Source: Intrasporangium flavum (GTDB taxonomy: Bacteria; Actinomycetota; Actinomycetes; Actinomycetales; Dermatophilaceae). Taken from it: a DNA stretch of 64,000 nt. This document shows, piece by piece, positions 17,125-26,288 of this stretch. The stretch lies in contig NZ_MLJO01000007.1 of NCBI RefSeq assembly GCF_001956915.1, positions 62,001-126,000 of the forward strand, read 5' to 3'. The translations under genes and the position numbers were made by a program. Position 1 is the stretch's first letter; the number at the start of each line of letters is the position of its first letter. The notes under the pieces were generated by a model that did not search any database, had not been told where the DNA came from, and was given only the letters and a program-made list of their open reading frames with translations.

Positions 17125-18411
17125 TTAAGGGGCGGGTCGAGCCTCGGACGTGAAGACGACGACGATGTTGTGGGCGTACCACCATTGCCCGATCAAGAGG
17201 GCCACGAGCAAGAGCCCGACCCAGATGATCGATCGCTTCGAGGCGGTCCGAGGCGTCCCCGCGAGCAGCACCGGCAAGGTGGGCACGAGGAGCAGGTAGC
17301 GCAGCACGGCGGGAAGGATCGGGGTCATCGCGAAGAGGAACGCTGGGTAGGCCACGGACCAAGCGCGCAGCTCGGGCGCCCATACGCGCCCGCGGCGACC
17401 CACCATGTTCAGCGTCACCAGAGCGAGGAAGAGCAGGAGGAAGACTGGGCCGAGGACCCCGAAGAGGTGGAACGAGTCCTCGAACCATCCGAGGTAAAGA
17501 CTTCGTTGGCCGGCGCTGCGCTCCATGCCCGCCTTGGTGCCGATGAAGACCGACGCGAGGAGCATCCACGAGACGAGACCGAACACGCTCACGAAGGCGA
17601 CGGTGAAAAGGCCCAGGGCCTCCTTGAGCCTGCCCGCCCAGAAAGCGCCTTCGGCCCGCCACCGGAGATAGGCGTGCACCGCCACGGCGAGGAGGAGGGG
17701 GAGCGTCACGATGCGAGTGAACGACAACGCCAGCACCGCTACAGCAGCCCACCAGTAGCGACGATCCACCAACAGGTTCAGGGCGGCCATCAGGAACAGC
17801 AGGGCGAGCGACTCGCTATAGCCGATCTGCAGCAGCGGCGCGCTGATGAAGAAGCTGGAGAAGAGGACGGTGATCGTGGCCAGGTACCGACCGCCAGTGC
17901 GGACCACGAGCCGGTAGATCAGCACCGCGGCCGCGGCACCAGCAAGACAGCTGACGATCGTGGCCGCGACCGGGAAGGAGAGCGTCGTGACCCCCATCAG
18001 GGCCCTGACGATCATCGGATACGCGGGCGGGAAGGCCCACGTCCACAGAGTGTTGCGCGTATCGGCGGCGGACCCTCCGGGCGCGGGCAGCTCGTAGCCG
18101 TCCGTCGCTATCCGCCGGTACCACTGGGCGTCCCAGTTGGAGACGATCCCGAAATAGCCGGGGTCAGCGGGCTCGGCGTCATAGACGTAGTAGTCGATGC
18201 GAGTGCGGGTCAAAGCAACCTGGTCGTGCGCCGCCATGACGAGGAACACGGTGTCGACAAGTCGGGAAGCCGCGAAGACGACGAGCGGCACCCAATAGGT
18301 GACAAGGAACAGGCGGACACGCGCAGCGACGCGTGCAACGGCGCCGGTTGTCCGCCGGGCGCTCGCAGGACCTGTCACGTGAGTGGTGGACACGGCTTTT
18401 GCTGACGGCAT
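17125..18411 (-). CDS. PIG-V-like GT-C mannosyltransferase, paralogue 1
   Basis: A 428-residue polytopic membrane protein. The first large external loop holds SNWDAQWYRRIATDGY, a signature shared with PIG-V/GPI mannosyltransferase 2-like proteins, followed by WAFPPAYPMIVRAL and SFTRIVTLPL. Enzymes of this class transfer mannose or a similar sugar from a polyprenyl phosphate outside the membrane. ATG 18411 was selected because GGAGGAG lies nine bases upstream and because it gives a length matching the two other paralogues in the window (436 and 409 residues); the open frame extends 70 codons further without protein-like sequence. It is divergent from a GT2/DUF2304 pair that could supply the lipid-linked sugar. 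Confidence 0.82.
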   Translation of the reverse strand: MPSAKAVSTTHVTGPASARRTTGAVARVAARVRLFLVTYWVPLVVFAASRLVDTVFLVMAAHDQVALTRTRIDYYVYDAEPADPGYFGIVSNWDAQWYRRIATDGYELPAPGGSAADTRNTLWTWAFPPAYPMIVRALMGVTTLSFPVAATIVSCLAGAAAAVLIYRLVVRTGGRYLATITVLFSSFFISAPLLQIGYSESLALLFLMAALNLLVDRRYWWAAVAVLALSFTRIVTLPLLLAVAVHAYLRWRAEGAFWAGRLKEALGLFTVAFVSVFGLVSWMLLASVFIGTKAGMERSAGQRSLYLGWFEDSFHLFGVLGPVFLLLFLALVTLNMVGRRGRVWAPELRAWSVAYPAFLFAMTPILPAVLRYLLLVPTLPVLLAGTPRTASKRSIIWVGLLLVALLIGQWWYAHNIVVVFTSEARPAP

Positions 18412-18642
18412 GCGCTGGCGCTCCTCCCCTGGGGCGTGCTGCGTCTCGTACCGCACCCCGTCCATCCGGACCGGACGAGTCCCGGCGAGCATAGGCGAAG
18501 CCAGTCCTCGCTGCGCCGATTTGCCCGCTTCAGTGGTGGGCTCTCCTGGCCTGAGGCCGGCCGCCGATGCCTCCGCAGTGCCGGGTGACCCTCCGGCCAA
18601 GTTGTCCCAAACGCCGGACACGGCTGCACATCGACCGGCACC

Positions 18643-19449
18643 ATGGGCGCAGACCAGAGGACGTGGACTGCCCAGGGCAGCGGGGGAAACGTGATCGAGA
18701 GCATCAGCCGGGACGACGCCGGAGGCGTCGACCCACGCGTCCTCGTCGTCATGCCCGCGTACAACGAGGGCGCCTCCATCGCCGTCGTGCTCGCCGAGGT
18801 ACTCGAGAACCTGCCCGACACTGACGTCCTCGTCGTCGACGACGGATCACGCGACGACACTGCGCGCATCGCTCGGCAGTTCCCGGTCCGGGTCGCCTCG
18901 CACCCTTTCAACGTCGGCGTCGGGGGTGCCATGCGCACCGGATTCCGCTACGCGGCCGAACGCGGATATGCAGTAGTCATCCAGATCGATGCCGATGGCC
19001 AGCACGTGGCCGAGCAAGCGCGAGCGCTCATCGACGCAACGTCGATCGCCGACGTCGTCATCGGCAGTCGCTTCGCCTCAGGAGACGGGTACGAGGTGCA
19101 CCCTGTGCGCTTCGCCTCGATGCGTGTGGTCGCCGGCCTCATGAGCCGGGTGGTGCGGTCCCCCCTCACGGACTCGACATCGGGGTTCCGCGCCTTCTCG
19201 CGCTCTGCGATCGAGCTGTTCGCGCAGCACTACCCGTGTGAGTACCTCGGCGACACTGTCGAGTCCCTCGTCCTTGCCCGCCGGACCGGCCTTCGCGTGG
19301 TCGAGGTGCCGGTCTCGATGCGTCCGCGCCTGGGCGGCACGCCGAGCCAGAACACGATCGCCTCCGTCGGCTATGCCGGCCGCGCAGTTGCCACGATCTT
19401 CCTCGGCCTCGTGCGCCCTCGGCCGGTCATGACCGGAGTCGTCCGTTGA
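18643..19449 (+). CDS. GT2 glycosyltransferase, polyprenol-phosphate-sugar synthase-like
   Basis: A 268-residue cytosolic GT-A enzyme similar to dolichyl/polyprenyl-phosphate mannose or glucose synthases. It has VLVVMPAYNEGASIAVVL, VVDDGSRDDT, VGGAMRTGFRYA, the metal-binding QIDADGQH, and a later SGFRAFSRSAIELF. No C-terminal membrane helices are present, so it would depend on the partner encoded next. ATG 18643 has no clear ribosome-binding site; GTG 18691 follows a GGGGGA tract and may be the true start. The following DUF2304 gene begins on a TTG that overlaps this stop by four bases. Confidence 0.85.
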   Translation: MGADQRTWTAQGSGGNVIESISRDDAGGVDPRVLVVMPAYNEGASIAVVLAEVLENLPDTDVLVVDDGSRDDTARIARQFPVRVASHPFNVGVGGAMRTGFRYAAERGYAVVIQIDADGQHVAEQARALIDATSIADVVIGSRFASGDGYEVHPVRFASMRVVAGLMSRVVRSPLTDSTSGFRAFSRSAIELFAQHYPCEYLGDTVESLVLARRTGLRVVEVPVSMRPRLGGTPSQNTIASVGYAGRAVATIFLGLVRPRPVMTGVVR

Positions 19450-19823
19450 CCGGCGGCTTCGGGTTCGCCCTCGCGGGAGCGGTCATCGTCGTCCTGACCA
19501 TTTTCGAGATGGTGAGGCGCCGGTACATCCGCGGACGGTTCGCGGTGACGTGGACCGTCGTCGGGCTCATCACCACCCTCATGGCGCTGGCACCTGGTTT
19601 CCTCGACTGGGCAGCATGGATCACCGGTGTGGCCGTCCCCCTGAACCTTCTGTTCTTCATCGGGTTCGTCGGCCTGCTGCTGATCCTCATCCAGCTGACC
19701 GCCGAGGTAGGACGTCTCGAGAAGAAGCTTCTTCGGGTTGCCGAGGAGGCCGCGCTCCAACGTCTCGACAACGAGCCCCGACGCGATCGGTCAGGGAGCA
19801 ACGGCACTCAGAAGCGCGACTGA
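19446..19823 (+). CDS. DUF2304 membrane protein
   Basis: A 125-residue protein with three hydrophobic segments and a charged C-terminal coiled region (LTAEVGRLEKKLLRVAEEAA). The FEMVRRRYIRGRFAVTW motif after the first helix is characteristic of DUF2304. It starts on TTG and overlaps the preceding GT2 stop by four bases, so translation is coupled. DUF2304 proteins regularly sit beside polyprenol-phosphate-sugar GT2 enzymes, probably as membrane partners; that role is inferred from context. Confidence 0.85.
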   Translation: MTGGFGFALAGAVIVVLTIFEMVRRRYIRGRFAVTWTVVGLITTLMALAPGFLDWAAWITGVAVPLNLLFFIGFVGLLLILIQLTAEVGRLEKKLLRVAEEAALQRLDNEPRRDRSGSNGTQKRD

Positions 19824-19855
19824 CGGCCGACATCGAGCCCGGCGGACCGGTTCGC

Positions 19856-20815
19856 TCAGGGTGAGTCCAGTGCCGCGAGGTACGCGGCATACGTCTCGGC
19901 CAAGCCGTCGCGCAAGGGGATTCGCGCGCTCCAACCCAGGGCTTCGAGGCGAGAAACGTCGAGAAGCTTGCGCGGCGTACCGTCGGGCCGGCCGGCATCC
20001 CACTCGATGCTGCCCGTGAACCCGACCGTTTCGGCGACGAGGCTCGCGAGATCGCGGACGCTGAGGTCGCGCCCGGTACCGACGTTGATGGGAGCAGGGT
20101 CGTCGTAGTGCTCGAGCAGGTGGAGCACTGCCGAGGCGAGGTCGTCGACGTGGAGGAACTCGCGCAGCGGCGCGCCCGTTCCCCAGTTCGTGACCGACGC
20201 TGCCCCATTGGTTACCGCCTCGTGGAAGCGGCGGATCAGCGCTGCGAGCACGTGCGAGGACTCGGGGTCGTAGTTGTCGCCTGGACCGTAGAGGTTGGTG
20301 GGCATGACGCTGATCCACCGGTGGCCGTACTCGCGCCGCATGGCCTGCACGTGCATGATGCCGGCGATCTTGGCGATGGCGTACGCATCGTTCGTCGGCT
20401 CCAGGGCCCCCGTCAGCAGGGAAGACTCCGCGATCGGCTGGTCCGCGAACTTCGGGTAGATGCACGAGGACCCGAGGAACAGCAGGCGCTCGACACCGCT
20501 CGCGTGGGCCGCGTCGAGCACGTTGACCTGGATCCTGAGGTTGTCGGAGAGAAACTCCACCGGACGCGTGCTGTTGGCGAGGATGCCGCCGACCCGGGCC
20601 GCCGCCACGACGACGTAGCGTGGTCGGATCTCGGCGAAGAACTCGAGAACGGCGTCGCGGTCGCGCAGGTCGAGCTCGCCCGACGAGCGGCCCACGAGAT
20701 CGGTGAACCCGTCGCGCTCAAGGCGCCGCCACACGGCGGACCCGGCGAGCCCGCGGTGGCCCGCCACGTAGAAGGGAGCATGTCGGTCGAGAGGACCGGG
20801 CGCCTCAGTCGACAT
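19856..20815 (-). CDS. fcl: GDP-L-fucose synthase / GDP-L-colitose synthase-like epimerase-reductase
   Basis: A 319-residue short-chain-dehydrogenase-fold enzyme that epimerises and reduces a GDP-4-keto-deoxyhexose. The N-terminal nucleotide-binding motif is GHRGLAGSA. The catalytic Ser and the Cys used for epimerisation are in SSCIYP, YxxxK is YAIAK, and NLYGPGDNYD with SHVLAALIRRFHEA carries the conserved His. ATG 20815 was chosen because the longer frame lies inside the upstream GT2. It overlaps that gene by 11 bases and is the last gene of the GDP-sugar operon. Because a ColD-like enzyme is in the same operon, its substrate may be the 3-deoxy intermediate (ColC role) rather than the fucose precursor. 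Confidence 0.88.
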   Translation of the reverse strand: MSTEAPGPLDRHAPFYVAGHRGLAGSAVWRRLERDGFTDLVGRSSGELDLRDRDAVLEFFAEIRPRYVVVAAARVGGILANSTRPVEFLSDNLRIQVNVLDAAHASGVERLLFLGSSCIYPKFADQPIAESSLLTGALEPTNDAYAIAKIAGIMHVQAMRREYGHRWISVMPTNLYGPGDNYDPESSHVLAALIRRFHEAVTNGAASVTNWGTGAPLREFLHVDDLASAVLHLLEHYDDPAPINVGTGRDLSVRDLASLVAETVGFTGSIEWDAGRPDGTPRKLLDVSRLEALGWSARIPLRDGLAETYAAYLAALDSP

Positions 20816-21596
20816 GACGACCCGCCCGTGCCCGCCGGGAGAGCTGCTTGGAGACCAGCGTGATCGCCAGCCGCACCGGCGCGTCCCAGACCGGGGCCAG
20901 CGGACGCAGCGGACCGGGCAGGTGACGCCGCTTGACCTTCTCTGCCTCGGCGATGGAGATGCCGCGATTGGCCACCGTGAGGGCGTCGGGGTGCCACCGG
21001 TAGGACGCGATGCGCTCGCCGGTCGTGAGGAACCGCCCCTGCCGGCGCAGCCGTAGAAACATGTCGAGGTCCATGACGAACCGCAGGCCCTCGTCGTAGG
21101 CGCCAACGGCACGAATGGCCGGCAGACGCGTGAGCGAGGCGGGCTGTGGGATGAGGTCGGGCCCCCAGGCCAGCACTCGGCGAGCCCATCGTCCGGCCCG
21201 GCTCACGGCGAAGACCCGGCCGGCATCGTCCATGTAGTCGCAGGCACCGAAGGAGACGACGGCGCCGTGGTCGGCCTCGAGCAGGTCGGCGAGGGTTCGC
21301 AGGCCCGTCGGGTAGAGCTCGTCGTCGTCACCGATCCAGGCGAAGTAGGACTCTCCGTCGGCCGCCTCGATGCCTGCGTTCACAGCGGCAGACAAGCCCC
21401 TGCGCGGATCGTCGACCACGAGAGCGCCGAACTCCTTCGCGATCGCCCTGGCCTCCGTAGCCGTCGCCGGGACTACGACGACGAGTGTCGTCGAGATACC
21501 TTCCTGCGCACGGACGCTCGCGAGAGCCGCCCCGAGCGTGTCCGTCCGCTCACCGAGGGTCGGGACGACCGCCAGGACGCATCCACGGTCAGCCAT
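20805..21596 (-). CDS. GT2 family glycosyltransferase
   Basis: A 263-residue cytosolic GT-A enzyme. It begins [21 protein letters not shown], has an acidic [12 protein letters not shown] metal site, and ends with an alpha-helical basic tail. ATG 21596 lies within the end of gmd (8-base overlap), giving translational coupling. It likely attaches a sugar made by the surrounding GDP-sugar genes to a lipid-linked or surface glycan; donor and acceptor cannot be read from the sequence. Confidence 0.82.
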   Translation of the reverse strand: MADRGCVLAVVPTLGERTDTLGAALASVRAQEGISTTLVVVVPATATEARAIAKEFGALVVDDPRRGLSAAVNAGIEAADGESYFAWIGDDDELYPTGLRTLADLLEADHGAVVSFGACDYMDDAGRVFAVSRAGRWARRVLAWGPDLIPQPASLTRLPAIRAVGAYDEGLRFVMDLDMFLRLRRQGRFLTTGERIASYRWHPDALTVANRGISIAEAEKVKRRHLPGPLRPLAPVWDAPVRLAITLVSKQLSRRARAGRHVD

Positions 21597-22608
21597 GCGC
21601 CCACGCCCGGTGGACCCACGGCGATCCCTCTGACTGCAGCGACTCGATGTCGGCGTCGACCATGATCCGAGCGAGGTCGGGAGTGTGCACCTTCGGCACC
21701 CAGCCGAGCGTCCTCTCGGCGACCGAGGCATCGCCGATGAGCGCGTCGACCTCGGTGGGGCGCAGGTATCGCTCGTCGAAGCGGACGTACTTCTCCCAGT
21801 CGAGGTCGGCGTGCTCGAACGCGAACTGGACGAAGTCGCGGACCGAATAGGCGCTGCCCGTCGCCACGACGTAGTCGCGCGGCTCGTCGTGCTGGAGCAT
21901 CAGCCACATCGCCTCGACGAACTCCGGTGAGTAACCCCAGTCGCGGACGGCGTCGAGGTTGCCCAGGTAGAGGTCGTCCTGGAGTCCCGCCTTGATGCGG
22001 GCCACGGCGCGAGTGATCTTGCGCGTCACGAAGGTCTCACCGCGGCGAGGGCTCTCGTGGTTGAAGAGGATGCCGTTGACCGCGAACATCCCGTAGGCCT
22101 CGCGGTAGTTGCGGGTGACCCAGTAGCTGTACACCTTTGCCGCGCCGTACGGACTGCGTGGGTAGAAGGGTGTCTCCTCGTTCTGAGGCGGAGGTGCAGC
22201 ACCGAACATCTCCGAGCTGGACGCCTGGTAGAACCGGCACTGAAGGCCGATCATCCTGATCGCTTCGAGCAGTCGAATCGTGCCGAGGCCCGTGGTGTCG
22301 CCGGTGTACTCGGGCTCGTCGAAGCTCACGCGCACGTGTGACTGGGCCGCAAGGTGGTACACCTCGTCGGGGCGGACCTGGGCCAGGAGAGTCACAAGAC
22401 GCGACCCGTCGGCGATGTCGCCGTAGTGCAGGAAGAGTTCGGCGCCGCTGTCGTGGGGGTCGACGTACAGGTGGTCGATGCGCGAGGTGTTGAACGTCGA
22501 GGCGCGACGGATGAGCCCGTGGACCTCGTACCCCTTGGACAGCAAGAGCTCAGCCAGGTAGGAGCCGTCTTGGCCGGTGATGCCGGTGATCAGGGCACGT
22601 TTCGTCAC
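21589..22608 (-). CDS. gmd: GDP-mannose 4,6-dehydratase
   Basis: A 339-residue SDR enzyme converting GDP-D-mannose to GDP-4-keto-6-deoxy-D-mannose with bound NADP. It shows the family start [35 protein letters not shown], the catalytic [17 protein letters not shown] (Tyr/Lys) and [17 protein letters not shown], all highly characteristic of Gmd. GTG 22608 follows GAAGGAAA at good spacing. The product is the branch point for the two reductases and the ColD-like dehydratase in this operon. Confidence 0.95.
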   Translation of the reverse strand: MTKRALITGITGQDGSYLAELLLSKGYEVHGLIRRASTFNTSRIDHLYVDPHDSGAELFLHYGDIADGSRLVTLLAQVRPDEVYHLAAQSHVRVSFDEPEYTGDTTGLGTIRLLEAIRMIGLQCRFYQASSSEMFGAAPPPQNEETPFYPRSPYGAAKVYSYWVTRNYREAYGMFAVNGILFNHESPRRGETFVTRKITRAVARIKAGLQDDLYLGNLDAVRDWGYSPEFVEAMWLMLQHDEPRDYVVATGSAYSVRDFVQFAFEHADLDWEKYVRFDERYLRPTEVDALIGDASVAERTLGWVPKVHTPDLARIMVDADIESLQSEGSPWVHRAWAHG

Positions 22609-22671
22609 AGCGTTTCCTTCATCCGGTCGATGCCTGTCCACCCCACGCGGTGCTTGCGGACTCCGGTCATG

Positions 22672-23658
22672 CTACCCACGGGTCCTCCGCTCGAAGGGCG
22701 TGAAACCCGCAGAACGGGCGTCATCCTCGCCGGCTGCCCGCGCGGACTCCGTCGCGAAGTCTGCAAGGTCTCGCAGCGTCTCCTCCACCCCGTACGCCGG
22801 TACCCAGCCGGTGTCCTCGTGAAGTCGTTCGACGTCGGCGACGAAGACCGGTTGGTCGACGGCCCTGAGGCGGTCTGGGGCGACGGCCACCTCGACCTCT
22901 CGACCAAAGGCTGTCACCAGCCCGTCGAGCATGTCCCGCATGCTGCGCGGGATCCCGCTCGCGACGTTGTAGGCGCGGCCCGCACGGCCCGACTCCGCCA
23001 GAGCCACATATGCTCCCGCGACGTCACGGACGTCGAGGTAGTCCCGCACAGGGCTGAGATCCCCCACCTCGAGCCGGTCGGCGCCCTCGGCCAACTGCCG
23101 AGCCCAGTCAGCCAGGGCGTACCTGCCGACGTGTCCGGGGCCCGTGTGCTGGAAGCCCCTGGCGACGACGACGTCGGTGGCGTGCTGCCGCGACCACTGC
23201 AGAGCGATCACCTCGGCAGCCGCCTTGGACGCCCCGTAGGGAGTGACGGGCGCGAGCGGGGTGTCCTCACCCACGACGGCGCCAGGCCCGTCGAACCGGC
23301 CGTACGCGAAGGCGGAGCTGGCGAGGACGACTCGGGCGACGTCACCCGCCTTGCCCACGGCGTCCAGGACGGCGGCCGTTCCGAGCGTGTTGGTGCGGTA
23401 CAAGGCCGACAGGTCCGGAGTCGTCACGGTGTCGACGATGGCCGCGAGGTGGAACACGACGTCGGGGCGCGACTCAGCCACGACACGTCGCACCTCGGCC
23501 CAGTCGGCGACGTCACATCGATGCTCTTGGACCCCCTCGATGCCGGATGGACGCGAGTGGACCGTTCCGGACACGTCCCAGCCGTCAGCGAGAAGACGCT
23601 CTGCGAGCCGGCGCCCGGTGAATCCCCCGACACCTGTCACCAGGGCGCGTCGGCTCAC
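22672..23658 (-). CDS. GDP-6-deoxy-D-mannose reductase-like (RMD) NAD-dependent epimerase/dehydratase
   Basis: A 328-residue extended-SDR protein. It has the nucleotide-binding TGVGGFTGRRLAERL, a catalytic region ASSAFAYG, YGASKAAAE, and GFQHTGPGHVGRYALADWARQ, the last resembling the HTGPG region of RMD enzymes that reduce GDP-4-keto-6-deoxy-mannose to GDP-D-rhamnose. GTG 23658 overlaps the upstream GT4 stop (GTGA), with GAGGTG six bases before it. Operon position beside gmd supports use of a Gmd-derived keto sugar. It could instead act on another keto-sugar. Confidence 0.8.
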   Translation of the reverse strand: MSRRALVTGVGGFTGRRLAERLLADGWDVSGTVHSRPSGIEGVQEHRCDVADWAEVRRVVAESRPDVVFHLAAIVDTVTTPDLSALYRTNTLGTAAVLDAVGKAGDVARVVLASSAFAYGRFDGPGAVVGEDTPLAPVTPYGASKAAAEVIALQWSRQHATDVVVARGFQHTGPGHVGRYALADWARQLAEGADRLEVGDLSPVRDYLDVRDVAGAYVALAESGRAGRAYNVASGIPRSMRDMLDGLVTAFGREVEVAVAPDRLRAVDQPVFVADVERLHEDTGWVPAYGVEETLRDLADFATESARAAGEDDARSAGFTPFERRTRG

Positions 23659-24854
23659 GAGTTCACCTCTTGGGAAACGGAATCCACGACCTTTGACCAC
23701 GTGTACGTGGTTTCGATGCGCTCCCGGCCGGCAAGACCCATCTTGGATGCCCGCGCCGGGTCGCCCAAGAGCTCGGATAAGCGGGCACCAGTCTGCGCCG
23801 AGTCGGAGGGATCGACGAGGAAGCCGCTGACTCCGTCCTCGACGTCCTCGTCCGTGGCCCGGCTGCGAACCACTGCGGTGCCACAGGCCAGGGCCTCCTT
23901 GACCGGGAGCGACATCGTCGTTGCACCGGAGCCGGCCGACGTGCCCGTCTGGAGCAGTGCGGTGGCCAGCGAGTAGGCCCGCGGGAGGTCGGCGAACGGC
24001 AGGAAGCCCGCCATGACGACGCGGTCCCCGACGCCGTGCTCGGCGGCGAGGCGCCGGACCTGGGCCTCTGCCGCAGGATCCTCACGAGTGCTCGTGACGA
24101 GCAGTCGCGCTTCGGGGTTGCTGCGCGCGGCCTCCGCGAAGGCCAGCACGGCGAGGTCGGTGCGCTTGATCGGCGAGAAGTCAGTCGAGTGGACGACCCA
24201 GGGCCCCGGTCCCCAGGCTGCGACGAGATGCGCCACCTCCTCATCCGAGTAGGGCCGAAAGAGCTCGGTGTCGACACCGGCATACACCGGCACCGCATCA
24301 CCTCGGCCGTAGACGCGTTCGATCTCGCCCTTGGTGGTCGCGTTGAGGGTCAGGAGCGAGTCGGCCGCGGTGATCCCGACGTGGTCCAGCCGTCCGTAGG
24401 CCATCCGCAAGCCTCGCAACAGGGCGCGCTTCGGACGCGGGTAGAGACCGATGACCTCGGCGTCATGGAAGAACGGGAAGGGCTCGAAGCACAGTGACAC
24501 GTGCCGCAAGCCGAGGTCGCGGGCCACGCGGGTGGCGGCCCAGGGCATCGGGTAGAAGCTGGACACGAGGACGTCACCCGGCCGGACGAGCGAACGCAGC
24601 GCCTTCAGGTCTCGACGCAGAAACCAGGGGAAAGCCGCCCAGTAGGCGAGGCGCGTCGACGTCAGCCCGCCGATCTCGTTGAGGGTGATGCCCTCGGCGG
24701 CGTAGCGGTCACGCCACAACGGCGATGCGCTCTCGACGACCATCTCGACAGGTCGGACCTCGGCCAGGCGTCGCGCGACCTCGTAGATGTACTTCGTGCC
24801 TCCCGTTGGCAGCTCGAAATGGCTGTGCAGCCAGAGGACCCTGCCGTCCGCCAC
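23655..24854 (-). CDS. GT4 family glycosyltransferase
   Basis: A 399-residue GT-B retaining transferase. The N-terminal domain opens VLWLHSHFELPTGGTKYIYE; the C-terminal donor domain has PVYAGVDTELF, STDFSPIKRTDL and PVKEALACGTAVVRSRATDEDVEDG, the last providing the expected catalytic-site Glu positions of GT4. It starts on GTG four bases after the stop of the ColD-like gene and overlaps the RMD-like gene. A role in assembling the deoxysugar-containing glycan is inferred from the operon. Confidence 0.85.
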   Translation of the reverse strand: MADGRVLWLHSHFELPTGGTKYIYEVARRLAEVRPVEMVVESASPLWRDRYAAEGITLNEIGGLTSTRLAYWAAFPWFLRRDLKALRSLVRPGDVLVSSFYPMPWAATRVARDLGLRHVSLCFEPFPFFHDAEVIGLYPRPKRALLRGLRMAYGRLDHVGITAADSLLTLNATTKGEIERVYGRGDAVPVYAGVDTELFRPYSDEEVAHLVAAWGPGPWVVHSTDFSPIKRTDLAVLAFAEAARSNPEARLLVTSTREDPAAEAQVRRLAAEHGVGDRVVMAGFLPFADLPRAYSLATALLQTGTSAGSGATTMSLPVKEALACGTAVVRSRATDEDVEDGVSGFLVDPSDSAQTGARLSELLGDPARASKMGLAGRERIETTYTWSKVVDSVSQEVNS

Positions 24855-24858
24855 GACC

Positions 24859-26160
24859 TCAGACGCCTAGGAAGAACGACTGGAACGCGTCGATGATGTG
24901 GTCGAGCTGGGCTCGGCTCAGGTTGGGGTGGTTGCCGATAAACAGCCCCCGCTCCCCTACCTGCGTTGCTCCGACGAGGTGCCCCACTGTGCGGTGCGGG
25001 TTGTCACGGAAGGCCGGCTGGATCGCCAGGTTGCCGGCCACGATCGGACGCGTCGCGATGCCGCGCTCCTCGAGATGGGCGCTCAGTCGGCGTCGCACGT
25101 CGCCGCTCCTCGTCATCACGGTGAAGCCGAACCAGGTGCTGCGCCCACCACGCTGCTCGGTCACGAATTCGAGGTGCCCCGAGAGCCCGGACAGCGCGCC
25201 GAGCAGGTACTCGGCATTGGAACGCCGCCGGTCGTTGAAGGAGTCGAGCCGCTTGAGCTGGACGAGGCCGAAGGCTGCCTGCAGCTCCATCGGACGCAGG
25301 TTGTACCCCACGTTGACGAACAGGAATCGTGGGTCGATCCACGGGTTCGCCGCCTCGAACGCCTCCCGCTGGGCCATGTCCCGGGTCCACCCGTGCGCAC
25401 GCATCGACCGAGCGAGGTCGGCGATCCCAGCGTCGTTGGTCACCAACATGCCGCCCTCGATGGTGGTGATGTGGTGCGAGAAGTAGAAGGAGTACGTGCC
25501 GCAGTCGCCGAACGCCCCCACCATCCGTCCGTCGATCGAGCTTCCCAGCGACTCGCAGGTGTCCTCGATGACACGCAGGTCGTGTGCAGCCGCGAACTCC
25601 ATGAGCGGACCCATGTCGACCGGGTTGCCCAGGAGGTGCACGGGCATGATGGCGCGGGTCTTGGAGGAGAGGGCCAGCTCAAGGTCCTCGGGACGCAGGT
25701 TGAGGGTCTGAGGGTCGATGTCGACCAGAACGGGGACGCAACCGTGCTGGAGGATCGGGGAGATCGTCGTGGCCCACGTCACTGCCGGGACGATGACCTC
25801 GTCCCCCGGCCTCAGGGCACCGGGCAGCGAGGGGCTCGACAGCACGGCGAGCGCGAGCAGGTTCGCAGACGAACCGCTGTTGACCATGATCGCGTGTTCG
25901 GTTCCCACGAACCGGGCGAACTCATCCTCGAACTCGCGGACCAAGGCGCCCATGGTGACGTTCTGATCGAGCATCGTGCCGAGCGCCCCGCTGACCTCCT
26001 CCGCCCCGTAGAGCGGGACGGAGAGCGGACATGAGTCGGCAGGCATCGGCTCGACGAGGTCGAAGTACTCACCCAGCAGCCCGTCGATCTCGGCACGAAT
26101 GGCCTTCTTTCGAACCGCAGCATCTGTGGGCACCAGCCGTGGCCCCTCACGTCCAGTCAC
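24859..26160 (-). CDS. DegT-fold dehydratase with His in place of the PLP lysine (ColD/RfbH-like)
   Basis: A 433-residue DegT/DnrJ/EryC1/StrS-fold protein. The position normally holding the PLP-binding lysine (SFFPSK in aminotransferases) reads SFYFSHH, so His229 replaces it. This is the hallmark of the 3-dehydratases RfbH/E1 and ColD, not of aminotransferases. The N-terminal helical region and the GYNLRPMELQAAFG segment resemble RfbH, but the Cys cluster that binds the E1 iron-sulfur centre is absent after residue 220. Together with gmd in the same operon, this favours C3 deoxygenation of GDP-4-keto-6-deoxymannose, as in colitose synthesis. It is the first gene of the six-gene operon. The start is GTG 26160, with GTG 26133 (GAGGGG upstream) as alternative. 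Confidence 0.85.
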   Translation of the reverse strand: MTGREGPRLVPTDAAVRKKAIRAEIDGLLGEYFDLVEPMPADSCPLSVPLYGAEEVSGALGTMLDQNVTMGALVREFEDEFARFVGTEHAIMVNSGSSANLLALAVLSSPSLPGALRPGDEVIVPAVTWATTISPILQHGCVPVLVDIDPQTLNLRPEDLELALSSKTRAIMPVHLLGNPVDMGPLMEFAAAHDLRVIEDTCESLGSSIDGRMVGAFGDCGTYSFYFSHHITTIEGGMLVTNDAGIADLARSMRAHGWTRDMAQREAFEAANPWIDPRFLFVNVGYNLRPMELQAAFGLVQLKRLDSFNDRRRSNAEYLLGALSGLSGHLEFVTEQRGGRSTWFGFTVMTRSGDVRRRLSAHLEERGIATRPIVAGNLAIQPAFRDNPHRTVGHLVGATQVGERGLFIGNHPNLSRAQLDHIIDAFQSFFLGV

Positions 26161-26288
26161 CCGCGTGATGTTACCCAGCGACCCGTCGGATGGGCCGGAA
26201 TTGAGCAGGTTGTCGGTCCGCTTCGGGCGGCCGACGCCGGACTATCGTGGGCGACTGGGACCCGACGAGCCCGAGGCCAGGAGATGCC

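Noticed and set aside
24859-26160. Perosamine-type aminotransferase
   Set aside because: The PLP lysine is replaced by His, which removes the aminotransferase mechanism.
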